This document shows positions 21,857 to 33,600 of a stretch of DNA of 64,000 nt, one piece after another. Position numbers and translations under genes: made by a program. Source of the stretch: Plectranthus barbatus. Lineage: Eukaryota; Streptophyta; Magnoliopsida; Lamiales; Lamiaceae. How positions within the stretch are numbered: the stretch's first letter is position 1; each line of letters begins with the position of its first letter. The stretch lies in assembly GCA_026898455.1 (NCBI GenBank), contig JAPKLW010001547.1, positions 118,645 through 182,644 on the forward strand, in the 5' to 3' direction. The notes under the pieces are model-generated. The model saw only the letters and a list, made by a program, of their open reading frames with translations. It searched no databases and had not been told where the DNA came from.

Positions 21857-24063
21857 CTAGTATTGCACCCACGCGATGCGTGGGAACTTAATTTATTTAT
21901 ATTTAAATAATATTAATTTGATATGTTTTTGTAAATATATATTTTTTCATTATGTAAATCATAAAGTTGTATGATAACATATACAACATAGATAAATATC
22001 GAGGTTCGATTAGATTAAAAAAATTGAGCCTATGAATTATATTGAGATGAAGAAATAATTGAAAATTACAACAAATAGTCAAAATGTTTTGAGATGAAGT
22101 AAAATGTACAGAGATTGGAAAATGGGGCGTGACTGAATCCCAAATAAAACTCTACACTTATTTATAACTGAAGTTGAAGTCTATTTTTAAGCTAAAACCC
22201 TAACAGTTTTCCTAAAATTAGGGCAGTATGGATCTTTGACCGGGTCTCTGCTTTAACTGAGTCTCGACCAAATGTACAATCATATCAATTTAATTTTTGG
22301 ATATCAACTAACTGGGTTGCAACGATCTATTTTTGTAAGTCTCGTGTTAGTTTCACTTCAAAATAGTGTTTATATAAGATTTTCTTGAAAATCTAACAAA
22401 TATATAAATATATTGTTTTTTTGGTCATAATTTATAATTTCCAATGCTAATGCAATTCTTATCATTTATTAGCGTGAGATAACTTCGGCCCGAGCTGTAT
22501 GAGGCAGAAACTCGTCCCACGTACGGTTTGGAGGTTCAATATTGTATTGCTAAAAAATCTTGAACATTGTTCCTTTCACTTTTCTTTCTCTCTTCATTTT
22601 CTTAGAACCAAAACAAATTTTTATAACTGATACACTCATGTGAATTACGTTTTACATCAATGGATTAATATTTTACAATGTGCATTGATGCATATTTTAT
22701 TCATATCAAACATAGACCTCAAACTCTTTCACATGCAACTTGATTTGCTACTCTCAAATGTGCTCTAGATTTATATATATCTCATTCTCTCATCAACTCT
22801 TTAACATCTTCAATTATGATATTATGACATGGTATTTTTGCACTTTATTTATACCATTTATAGATTCAGTTCTCAATTGTATTTGTATTCATGTGATATT
22901 TTTTTGTCACTGACAATGCATATACGTCATATGTCATACCTCATTTAAGAAATTAAATGTACTATTTTCATGTGTTTGGAGTTCATGCCTTCTACCATGG
23001 TAACTTCACGATTAAAACTCTTTGTTACTAAACGCATATTTCCTCATTGATTATTGTAGCAACACTTAAGTTTCACTTCTCATTCATTTGTTTCATCTAT
23101 TTCGTTGTTATTTTTACTTTGTTTTATGCACATGAGATCATGTGTTCCACTCCTAATTCCATTACTAAATTATTAGTTTTCTATTAATATTTTTTATAAT
23201 TTAAATTAATTGTCATAGTTTAGATTAGTCTTATAAATTTAATCATAGGATTCATCCCACTCAATTATGGCACATACTATTTCTTAGTAATTACTTTTTA
23301 GTTTTTAACTGAAATTGAATTATTATAATTAATTAATTCATAACCATAATATATGTTCTTAATTTTTTTTGTTCTGAAAAATCAATTAATTAGAATATAT
23401 CGTATTATAATTGCTTATTATCTTCGTAAAAATATTTATTAAGATTAGTAATCGAGACAACAAAACGATTTACTCATATGTTTTCATAAATACTCAAATG
23501 CGAACTAATTAGATGTCCAATATGCTACTTAATATTATTTGCAATTTGCTTGAGAATTCTTTTAATATTTCTTATTTTTTAAATTTATTAACTAAAATCA
23601 TGCACTCAATGTGATTTTTTTGGAACATTCTATAGTCATCAAATCATGTAAAGAAATAAATTAATTACTTAAATATTAATATACTAAAAAGTAAAAATTA
23701 AATTCAAAATCTAGATACGAAGGGATTTTTATAACTTGTTTTTTTTTTTTTCAAGAAAAATCTTAATAGACTTCTAATACTTCGCAACATCATTTAAATT
23801 TTAAGATATTATTTTATTTAATAATAAATAACACTAACTATTCTAATTTTTATTTCTAAAGGTCAAACAAATCAATATTTAAAATCAAATTGTTATTAAG
23901 TTTTCAACCACTTTGCAGTTTCATTTATTTTATATTAATTATTTTATTTAATAATATTTTACTCTGATTTCTTAATGATTAATAAATATCCAAATAAATG
24001 AAATAACAAAATAAGATTGTTATCATCTTAACAACCATTTTTCGGTTTCATTTTATCTTCTTA

Positions 24064-27020
24064 CTAGTATGGCACCCGCACGATGTGCGGGACTATTTAG
24101 TTTTATTTATTTATTTATTTGTCTATTTATATTTATATATAAATTAAAGAAAAATATTTTTTTGATAGTTAATCATTATTTTTCAAATATATTTATATTC
24201 TAATTTATATTTCCTCAAACTAATATTTCCTTGCCTCAAAGCGACGTAGGTAAAGCACTTTGTCTATGATCAAATTTTTATAAAATGGATATTAGGAACG
24301 TAAACCATTTCACATTGAAATTATGTACCCTTATCATCATCACTTGCTAATATATTGATTCTGTATCAAGTCGTAATTCTGGAAACAGCAACATATAGTT
24401 GACCATGAGTAAATACAACTTTCTTCAATAAAATGCTGACATGTGATAAGAATTGTCCTTGAATTTTGTTAATAGTCATGGCATATGAAACAATAAATGA
24501 GAACTATCTTTTCTTAAATGGCAGACATATATTAGAAGGCGTCAGAGTCATTCTAGGAATAAAGGCAATTTCATTACCATAAGTATTCCTGGTCTTAACT
24601 TCAATAAAATGATTGTCAAGCATGGTGGTGATTAGACGGGTTCCATTGCACAATTTGACAATCTTGTACATCTCAAGTCATTCAAATATTTAGGTGTGCG
24701 CAAATCAGTCAACACATTCATTAGCCCATCTGATTTGCACATACTATCTGAACTTAAATAAACCCTATTGTCGGAGGTGTTACAATCCATCATGTGTTGA
24801 TTCACCGAATCAACATCCATTGTTGGAGCTAGAATAACTCTATCTTGCAAATATGAAGAATCATTATTGTCAGATAATACAGTAGGATACGTGCTTTTGA
24901 CAGTTACCTTTACAGGATCTCCATAAATGTTTAGGTGAATATCATCCGGTCTTTTAACATTTCATTTTCCATCATTGTCGTCGCATATATTACCATCTCC
25001 AATTGACGTAACCCGCTCTGAGAATGCTTTTAATTCAGAGCTCATATTTCGGAGCAGCATATTTTTCGTCAACCTTAAAACTCTTTCATCCTTCTATAGA
25101 TATGATGAATTTATAGTGGCATTGACAATGTCTCGCTTATTTTCCTTTGGTATAACAGGCAATATTTGGCTAAAATCACCTCCAAAAACCATTATTTTTC
25201 CTCCAAATGGTTGTGTGCTTATAAGCTATTCTTAAACCGCATTAGATCCTTCATAGTTCGATCAATAGCTTCAAAACAAATATTTGTGCATCTTAGGAGT
25301 CTCATCCCAAACAATAAGCTTGCAATTGACAATAAATTCAGCTAACGGGGTTCCTTGTTTTATGTTGCAAGTGAATGTTCATTAGGAGTTAGTGAAATGA
25401 AAAATCTCGAGTGAACAGTTCTCCGCTAGGCAACAACAAAGATGTTATTCCATTTGAAGCAACATTTAAAAATTAAAATTACCAACCATTTTTTTTTATT
25501 AAATTACTCTTCAATGCTTAATATTTCAATAGCAGATTTTTTAGATATAATTAATATTCAAATTAATAGTTATTACATTAGTTACATTTTTATGCATACA
25601 ATGATTGACTATTTTAATCTATAATTTCGGACTTCTTATAACAAAGAAAATTAATATTTCATGGGAAGCTTTTGTTTAATTTTTTAAAAATCGAACTAAT
25701 ATTCTCCACAGATATAATACGAATTTAAAAATACAATACAATATTAGTCAATGATTAAGCATCCCAATTTTTTACTACCAAATTCGTATCATATTACTAA
25801 TTAAATAGTTTATCGTATTGATGAATATAATATTTCACTCTAAATAAATATTTTAATATTTAATATGAATAAAAAAGAAAATGCATATCCGAAAGAGAAA
25901 AATAAATAATATATAAACACTCATTTTTATAAATTGATTCAATAAATTCAAATCTCTAATATTTATTATATATTATGAAATTTGATATCTTAATATATCC
26001 AAAAATACATTTAAATAATTTCCAAATCTAAAAAAATAAAATATTATTAATATACATATACCTTTATATCTTATTTATATATTGTGTGTGAATTATATTT
26101 TAATGAGATTTTAAATTGATTGTAATTCGATCATAATTGGTATAAAAATAATATTTGAATATGTACCTCAATTTAACAATATAGTTTTTTCAATTAAATT
26201 CTCAGTAATAATCTTTCTCATTAAATTGTTTTTTAATATACAAAAATATCAAAAAAATATATAATTTTATACAAATAGTTAATATGATATATAAAAATCG
26301 AGAAAGATAAACATCTATACACATATCTAAAAAATTTACAATAAGAAATAATTATGAAAAAATAAAAATATAAAATTATACATTCCAAATTATTATCTCA
26401 AATATTGTTTTATACAATTTATTATTGACTTTTTATTTTCATAATAATTTTAATATTAATAATTTTACTTTTTTATTTTTCAATCATTTCTACGAAATTG
26501 CAGAAAAATTTTCAATCCTCAAAAATATATTTGCCTAATTTTTTTGGTTATATTTTATTTTCAAATTCAAATTTTATCTCAATTTTCATCTTCCTCAAAT
26601 AAATGTAATATTTTTCATAATTATTACATCAATTTTTTTTTTACATAGATATAGTTATTACATCATTTTATTTGATAATAAATATTAACATAAATATAAA
26701 AAATAATCCATCAATTTTATATACCAAATCAACAATATCGAATTTTTATTTTAAATGATGAATATATTTAAAATAATAAATATAATGTTAAATATATCTT
26801 GAACAAATAATATTTAATATATCAAAAAGTACTATTTATGTTGAGTAAATATTAAGATTTGGAAATATATTATCCATGAAATATAAATATAAAATCTTAC
26901 AATCCAAATCATTATTTATTACATTACATAGATTTGGTTATTACATCAACTGCATTTTTTTCCTCAACAGTATTTTACATATTTGTCCCCCGGTTTTGTT
27001 TTAATATATATATAAATTAT
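24064..27020 (-). mobile_element. Inner Helitron with decayed helicase
   Basis: The minus-strand 3' end at 24064-24092 reads CCCGCACATCGTGCGGG, then TGCCATACTAG, a perfect stem before CTAG. A PIF1-like helicase remnant in the same orientation follows (24350-25440). The proposed 5' end is the TTAAAACAAAACCGGGGG stretch at about 26985-27020, which lacks a clear TC start. The orientation of helicase and terminus agree. Confidence 0.6.
24350..25440 (-). pseudogene. Helitron PIF1-like DNA helicase, degraded
   Basis: The minus-strand translation in several frames gives recognisable helicase blocks in order from high to low coordinate: KLIVWDETPKMHKY (about 25320), GGKIMVFGGDFSQILPVIPK (about 25190), LTKNMLLRNMSSELKAFSE (about 25050), VILAPTMDVDSVNQHM (about 24830), and YAMTINKIQGQ with VFTHGQLYVAVSR (about 24480-24400). 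These are the Helitron RepHel helicase motifs (B/II, III, V, VI type). Stops and frameshifts between blocks mean it cannot make protein. No replication-initiator (Rep) domain was seen upstream, so the element has lost it or it lies in decayed sequence. Confidence 0.85.
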
Positions 27021-28391
27021 TTATTTTATTTAATATTATTTTTAAATAATAGTATTATTATTTAAAAACAAAAATTAAATCAATAAAAAAAATTGCATTT
27101 GTATTCAATTGGTTCTATTTTGCTTCAGTTCATTTGCAGTCAAATTATGATTTGATATAATACTCTTTCATAAATTATTTTATTGTTTCTTGTTTAATTT
27201 GATATGTTTTTTACACTAATTTCAATATTATTATCTAAATTAATTTAACTATGTCATATGGACCAGAAAGTTGCATAAAACTCAATGAACAAAAGAAGAT
27301 GACTAAAGTGTAGAGGATTTATATAATAAAAGTTTTTCTCCATAGTAAGAAGAAAAAATATGATGACACAATTGATCTTACATATAAATGTAAAACTTCG
27401 AGCAAATATAAATTCTTATTTTTGTCTTCCTCCTTATAAAGTACTCGACTTATATTTGAATCCAAATAATATGTTCTACAATAATAACAAAAGAAAATAA
27501 GACTAACTGAACAACAAAAAAAAACATAACTATTTGAGACGATATAGAGTTGATGAGATTGTAAATAAGAGACTCATATTTATCGTGTGAATTATACTAA
27601 TAGAGGGTCTAAATCTTGATTATATTTGCCATAATTTAAGGACTCATAACTATCATAATTGGATTTCTTCCGGTTTCTTGTCATGTTTGTTAAATCAATT
27701 CCATAGAATGGTTAATGTGTAGGATTAATTCCTTAAAATAAGTCTAAATGATTTATACGTATTTTTCTAAAATATATAAATTAATTCTATAATTTAGATT
27801 GTGCAACCCAAATTTCCCTAAAATCTAGGATTACAATTATATTTATTTGTATTTAAGGAAACAGTAATTAAAGTAAAATCAATCTAATTGATATATGCAC
27901 ATTCCCAAAAATATATAGATGAATTATATGGAAATAATAATTAATGAAAAATCAATCTAAATAATTTATACTTATTTTCCTAAATTATATTGATAAATTC
28001 TATGATTTTATGTACTCATAATTCCCTTATAAATATATTAAACAAAATTAAAATTAAAATAAATTTTATGGGACTAAGTTCCACCGATAATGAATAATAA
28101 ATCAAGATATCTCTAAACAAAAATTGTGCTATTGCTATCAACCTATTTTTATACGACAAATTATTCAAACTATTAACAAACTTTAAAATTGATATTAATT
28201 CAAGAATATATTAAAATAATTTTCATAAATATACTATTTTTGTTTGTTTTATCTCTTGAGCACAATATATTAATATATTAACATAATATTCAGTTATTGC
28301 AAAAATAATGTATTACACAATATTTATCTAAAATATATAAAGAAAAAATTAATCTAAATGATTTATATATAGTTTCCAACCATATATGGAT

Positions 28392-29304
28392 GGGTAATTC
28401 TAAATGCAGCCACAATTTTACTCAATGCAGCCTCATTCACATTTTAAAATATTTATATTACTATTTTATCATTTTTAAAATATAATTATATTTTCTAAAC
28501 ATAGCTATAAATTGAGTAATTCTAAAAATAACCATAATTTCTCAATATAGCCTATTAATTATTTTTATAAAAACAAAATTATTAATAAAAATTATTATTT
28601 TAACTTCAATTTTTAAAATCTACCAAAAAAATAAAAATAAAAATGAATTGCATTGATTAGTATAGCCCCACTAATTAACAGCCACAATTTAAAAGAAAAA
28701 GAAAAAAATAATTCTCTCATCATTCGACAAACAATTTACAAATTAATATTCATAACTTCCATCAATTCAAGATTTATTATATTCATAACCTCCATCAATT
28801 CATTTTTTTTTATTATGGTAGATTTTAAAAATTGAATAATTTTCATTAATATTTTTATTTTTATAAAAAATAATTAAAAAAATACTCCCTCTGTCCCACC
28901 TCAATTGTCCCACTTTCCTTTTTCGTTCGTCCCACCTCAATTGTCTCATTACTTAAAAAGGCAATTTTTTCACACTCAATAATAAAATATTAATTCCACT
29001 CTACTTACTTTACACTCACACTCCTTGGTTACTGTGCCCGGTCAACCCGGGACAATTCAGTCGGGACGAGGGAGTAGTAGATTTTAAAATTTGAGGTTAA
29101 AATAATAATTTTCATTGATATTTTTATTTTATAATAATTAATAATCTATATTGAGAAATTATGGCTGTATTTAGAATTACTCAATTTGTGGCTATGTTCA
29201 GAAAATATAATTATATTTTAAAAAGGGTAAAATAGTAATATATATATTTTAAAATGTGAATGAGATTGTGTTGAGTAAAATTGTGGCTGTGTTTAGAATT
29301 ACCC
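28392..29304. mobile_element. Fold-back element with long inverted arms and 9-bp target duplication
   Basis: Both ends begin GGGTAATTCTAAA when read inwards, and the arms stay similar for about 250 bp (CAGCCACAATTTTACTCAA in both). Flanks: TATATGGAT (28383-28391) and TATATAGAT (29305-29313), eight of nine matching. A 9-bp duplication and long arms suggest a Mutator-type (MULE) derivative. A Stowaway MITE sits in it at 28885-29074. No coding sequence. Confidence 0.8.
28885..29074. mobile_element. Stowaway-like MITE nested in a fold-back element
   Basis: CTCCCTCTGTCCCACCTCAA to GTCGGGACGAGGGAG, flanked by TA (28883-28884, 29075-29076). It is the youngest layer here because it interrupts the longer element's right half. 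Confidence 0.85.
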
Positions 29305-29489
29305 TATATAGATTACAATGTTACATATTTCCTTTCTTGAAAAATTGATGAAAATCAAATAATAGTGAAATGATTATAGAATGTTTTACCTATTAATTAA
29401 TGAACTGAATAGGTAAATTAATGAATAATTAATGCAACTGAATCTTTCCATATATTGTCTCCGGTATTGTTTTAATATAGATATAGATA

Positions 29490-29911
29490 TAGATATAGAT
29501 ATAAATTTGTTTTATTTAATCCAAGATAACTGAGGATTAGATTTTGTTTTCCTCCTATAAATAGGATTTGTTATTCATATCTTATATTCACCTTTCAATT
29601 TTTAGTTTAATAAAATCATGACTTTATTTCTCCAATTCTCAGAGCTTATGAATCATGTAGATTACCTTGAAAATTCTCTAATAACTTATCAATCAGACTT
29701 TCACATCCATTTGTAGCATTTTGATTATTATATTCATTGTTGTTAAGATGAGTTGTTTATTGGGTCGTATGAGTTTGTTTCGTCCTTATTAGCACTTCTC
29801 TCATTGTCAACTTCAAAAGTGCTAAATTTCCATCCATATCCGTTTCTCGCTTCCACATCATATCAACTATATTCCTGAGCTACGATACTTATCATACCAT
29901 GGATCGTATCA
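29490..29911 (+). mobile_element. LTR fragment (3' part), same family as 10591-11232
   Basis: Contains CCTATAAATAGG (about 29556) and the end GGATCGTATCA, aligned to 10823-11232. The first 230 bp are missing, replaced by the Helitron terminus. Confidence 0.7.
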
Positions 29912-29995
29912 AGTAGTCAATACTTCAATCTATTTAAGACTCCAACCACTTATATAACTATTATTAAGATTTCCATATAAAAGTCTTAAGATGTA

Positions 29996-30176
29996 CTCCC
30001 TCCGTCCCACTTCAATTGTCCACCTTTCCTTTTTTGTCCGTCCCATTTAATTGTCCACTTACTTAAAATGGAAAAATAATACCCACTCACTAATAAAATA
30101 CTAATTTCCTCTATCTCTACTCGCATTGGTTATTGTGCCAAAAGCAAAGTGGACAATTCATATGGGACGGAGGGAG
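29996..30176. mobile_element. Stowaway-like MITE
   Basis: CTCCCTCCGTCCCACTTCAA to ATGGGACGGAGGGAG, with TA on both sides. Absent from the paralogous position in block A (about 11310). Well-preserved ends suggest a relatively recent insertion. Confidence 0.9.
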
Positions 30177-30178
30177 TA

Positions 30179-31916
30179 ATATAATATGAGGGGAAATCTG
30201 AAATAGCAAAAATTATAAAGCAAAACCAATGTATAGCAACTCTCATGAAAAACTCCACAAAATAGCAAAAGTGTACTTTTTATGTTAAAATGTCTTAATC
30301 ACAACATCACTTTTCTTGATTCTTGTGAAATCAATAACCGATTAATTGTTTATATTTTTTTTGACACAACTCAATTTTTTATTTATTTTCAGAGAAGTAC
30401 AAATAATTAAATCTAATATTTGCTGTTCAATGTTTAAAATTCGGCTGGAAATGCACATCCAGTTGGAACTCGAATAAATCCAGCTGGAAGTCGGGTTTAA
30501 ATATATTAAATCATATTCTGCAAAATCGAAAAAAATATATTTCATAAATCCTTGGGTTGATTAAATATAATAATCCGGATGGAAGTGAAAATTAAATTTG
30601 GCTGGAAATATGTCAACCAGCTGGAAGTCGAATAAAATCCGGATGGAAATCGAATTTAAAATATATTAAAAAGAAAAAAAAAACAATTCTAATTCTAATG
30701 CTATTATATTCAAAATATCATTTATTGTTCATTTCAAAATTAATCACGAGAAGAAAACAAAGCAATAAAGGGAACAAAAGTTGTCCACCTAATCTGCGTT
30801 ATGGATTGCATTTACCATGTGTTATTAATATTATTTAGTAAAATATTAGTATATATTTGTTTATTTTATTTCTATTTTTAAATTAAAATATAAGATTTTA
30901 TAAATTAAATTTTATGAAGTCTACTTATATTGGCCAATTGAATTAAAAATAATTTCATAAATCATGATCTTATGAGAAAAACAGTTGCAAAAACGGATAC
31001 ATACTTTCATCACAATTTCATAAAATTAATCCATCATTATTAAAACGGGACAATTAGATAGATAAATAAATGTCAATTTTCAATCATTTTATAAAATCAA
31101 CTCTTAAAATATCCTTACTATTATACTTTATTTTATTTATCATTTTAACCAATTAATATAAGATATATGAATACTCTTCTTATCAAAAAATGGTTCATAT
31201 AATTTTAATCATAAATAGCAAATAATTTTTTTTTTAAATAAAATATATTAAATCCAGATTTAATTCAAATAATTTTTTTTTTGAAATTGAGCTGGAAGTT
31301 AAACAATCTAGCTGGAAGTCGATTAATTGAGCTGGAACTCGAAAAATCCGAATGGCAGTCGGATTTAAAATATATTAAATCCAGATTTAATTCAAATAAT
31401 TTTTTTTAAAACTGGGCTGGAAGTTGAACAATCCAGCTGGAAGTCAATTAATTGAGCTGGAACTCGAAAAATCTGGATGGAAGTCGGATTTAAAATATAT
31501 TTAATTCAAATAATTTTTTTTTTGAAATTGGGCCGGAAGTTGAACAATCCAGCTGGAAGTCGATTAATTGAGCTGGAACTCGAAAAATCCGGATGGAAGT
31601 CGGATTTTAAATATATTAAATCCACATTTAATTCAAATAATATTTATTGAAATTGGGATGGAAGTTCAACAATCCAGCTGGAATTCGGTCAATTGAGATG
31701 GAAGTCAAACAATCTAGCTGGAATTCGGATTTTGTTTAATAAAATAATCAAATAGTTGGACTTTTCGCACAAATCGATAAAAATGATTGGGAGATTGAGA
31801 CATTGTTGATAGAAAAAGTACATTTTTGCTATTTTGTGGAGTTTTTCATAAGGGGTGCTATTATTTGAATGTGTTTTATAACTTTTGTTATTTAAAATTA
31901 TTCCCTCATATAATAT
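30179..31916. mobile_element. 1.7-kb inverted-repeat element carrying a minisatellite
   Basis: The two ends match in inverted orientation over about 120 bp, e.g. TGAAAAACTCCACAAAATAG on the left (30245-30265) and, complemented, near 31832-31850; the outermost bases read ATATGAGGG on both. The interior holds many copies of GCTGGAAGTCG/GCTGGAACTCG; from about 31250 to 31740 four longer units of about 120 bp repeat in tandem (..AATCCAGATTTAATTCAAAT..). No frame. Probably a non-autonomous MULE-type element; ends and target duplication not exactly fixed. Absent from block A. Confidence 0.7.
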
Positions 31917-32155
31917 TAATGGTGAATATTGTTAGGTGTGTCCATGGTGAATAGTCATATAATACAAACAAATAACTATACTTAGGCAAAGCAAAATAGC
32001 ACATTCCACTATTACACAGAAATAAGAAATACATATACACCATAAGTGTGTATTTATTCATAAGTAATATCTTACATAGCTAGTAATTTTGCTTGAAGCA
32101 AAACCTACTTACTTAGTTCTTTGGCTCAGGCTCAGAATCCGCCTTCTCACCACCA

Positions 32156-32897
32156 TCACTGCTGCGCCGGCGGCCGACAGCGGTTGCGATAATCACATCG
32201 TCTTTTTTTAGGTTTATTTTCCGGCGGCCGACAGATGTTGCGATAATCACATCGTCTATTTCCCGGCGGAGCGGAAGGGTTGAGCGGATTGAAGGGTAAA
32301 GTTGGAAGCAAACCACGTGTTCACTCTTAGTAAAGTTGCTTGATTGTATTTAACATATTACTTGAATGCTAATATAGCATTCGAGCAACGTAGTAAACAT
32401 AAATGAGACTTTTTCTTACCTAAATCACTCCCTACGTGTATAAATTGTAAATTTCCAATTTTACTAAGATTTAGATGAATGTGAAAACTCGTGTATATGC
32501 AAACTTGATCATGTAGTTTAAAAACATATTTCTTTTCACAATATGCCACATAAGTTGAGCTTAATTTACTACTCCCCTGTACTGGTGGAATTTGTCCACT
32601 TACCAAATCGGGCGTCTCAACCGAATTAACCCATTTTTTAAAATGATAATTTTTTCACACCCAACAATAAAATATTAATTATACTTATAATACTCACAAT
32701 CCTTAATTCTCGTGCCGAAAAGAAGAGGATTATTTCTATCGGGACGGAGGGAATATATTTTTATGAAGAAACTGCTTGCCTGGATGGACGACGACATCTG
32801 TAGCCTCTGCAAGTTCTCTAGCTGTAGCAATATTTGATGAAATCAGAAGATTCAGAGCTAAGAAAAGACTTAGCAAAACTGTCGATTTGGAACCCAT
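32156..32897 (-). pseudogene. Duplicate of the small secreted peptide gene, probably disabled
   Basis: Exon 1 (32897-32780) keeps the signal peptide (MGSKSTVLLSLFLALNLLIS, then SNIATARELAEATDVVVHP). At the donor the GTAAGC of copy A has become GCAAGC (CCAG|GCAAGC), and the acceptor GTCCAG of copy A reads TTCCAA here. The exon-2 region (about 32325-32156) keeps the same frame open to the same stop and has gained a 54-bp internal duplication, giving the unit RRCDYRN.CRPP twice, so the frame has not decayed. A Stowaway-like MITE lies in the intron. It could be a splicing-dead pseudogene, or it may use the GC donor with a different acceptor; for instance AAATAG|ACG would place exon 2 in another open frame. 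Confidence 0.5.
32572..32754. mobile_element. Degenerate Stowaway-like MITE in the intron of copy B
   Basis: Begins CTCCCCTGTACTGG and ends TCGGGACGGAGGGAA; the internal AATAAAATATTAATT core of this MITE family is present. The left end is eroded. Confidence 0.65.
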
Positions 32898-32998
32898 AAT
32901 TTCCTTTTGAGTTATGAAAATATATTGATGAGTTTTTTTAAAAATTTTGCATGAAAATCTTCAAGCCATGGCTGTGTATTTATTGACAAATCTTGATG

Positions 32999-33232
32999 CA
33001 ATGAGCAGGCAATGATTTAGTTGGTTGTTGAAGGTATCTTTCGACAATATTAATGCCTCTAATAAATTAGTCTTGTTTAGGAATCCAATCAAATACCCTA
33101 CCCTAACAAATTAAACAATGAGCAGGCAATGATTTAGTTGGTTGTTGAAGGTATCTTTCGACAATATTAATGCCTCTAATAAATTAGTCTTGTTTAGGAA
33201 TCCAATCAAATACCCTACCCTAACAAATTAAA
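32999..33232. repeat. Perfect 117-bp tandem duplication
   Basis: 32999-33115 and 33116-33232 appear identical. The unit starts CAATGAGCAGGCAATG and ends ACAAATTAAA. Block A has one unit only, so the duplication is recent. It lies about 100-330 bp upstream of the copy-B peptide gene, in its promoter region. Confidence 0.9.
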
Positions 33233-33234
33233 CA

Positions 33235-33346
33235 ATAATACATTTATTTAAACTCACATACACAAACATTTTTCCAAGAAATTCGAACTCGTGATCTTTT
33301 GATCACAAGTAAAATTCTTTCACTACTACACCCTGAGTAAGAGACG
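33235..33346 (-). repeat. SINE-like element (tRNA-related)
   Basis: Minus strand: GGTGTAGTAGTGAAAGA (box A-like), then GATCACGAGTTCGAATTTC (box B-like) and a tail with TTTAAATAAATGTATTATT. Positional counterpart of 12361-12484. Confidence 0.65.
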
Positions 33347-33469
33347 TTAATAAAGAAAAGTTGATACTTAAAGTTGAATCAAGTATAAGTTTGGATTATT
33401 AAGCCTATTGTTTAGTTCTCAAACAAATTCAAGTTTGGATTATTAAGACTAGGATAAAAAGAGAAATGA

Positions 33470-33600
33470 ACATTAGGTCATGGGTTCGAATTGCAGTATG
33501 AAAGCACTCTACCTATAATTAAAGTTATGAGTTCGAACTTTTATGAGCACATGTAGAATGTGTGTTTAAATTAATGTAAATTTTAAAAATAAAAATTAAA
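33470..33600 (+). repeat. SINE-like fragment
   Basis: Contains two box-B-like motifs (GGTCATGGGTTCGAATT and AGTTATGAGTTCGAACTTT) and a tail GTTTAAATTAATGTAAATT like the other family members. Possibly two overlapping or nested copies. Confidence 0.5.

Larger units (their letters stand above)
21857..29481 (-). mobile_element. Large composite Helitron (outer element)
   Basis: The minus-strand 3' terminus at 21857-21885 reads CCCACGCATCGCGTGGG, then TGCAATACTAG: a perfect 7-bp stem hairpin before CTAG. The best matching 5' end in proper nesting order is at 29420-29481 (minus strand TCTATATTAAAACAATACCG). Inside lie another Helitron (24064-27020), a fold-back element with a Stowaway (28392-29304) and much AT-rich DNA without genes (22100-24060, 25450-28390). 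The pairing of ends is inference; a crossing assignment would not nest. Confidence 0.5.

Noticed and set aside
24632..25235. Frames of 72 and 86 codons as small genes
   Set aside because: The minus-strand one is a piece of the decayed Helitron helicase; the plus-strand one is its antisense shadow.
30400..31740. Possible CRISPR-like array of regular repeats
   Set aside because: The spacing is irregular and the units are contiguous with variable copies; this is a plant genome, and a minisatellite in a transposon explains it.
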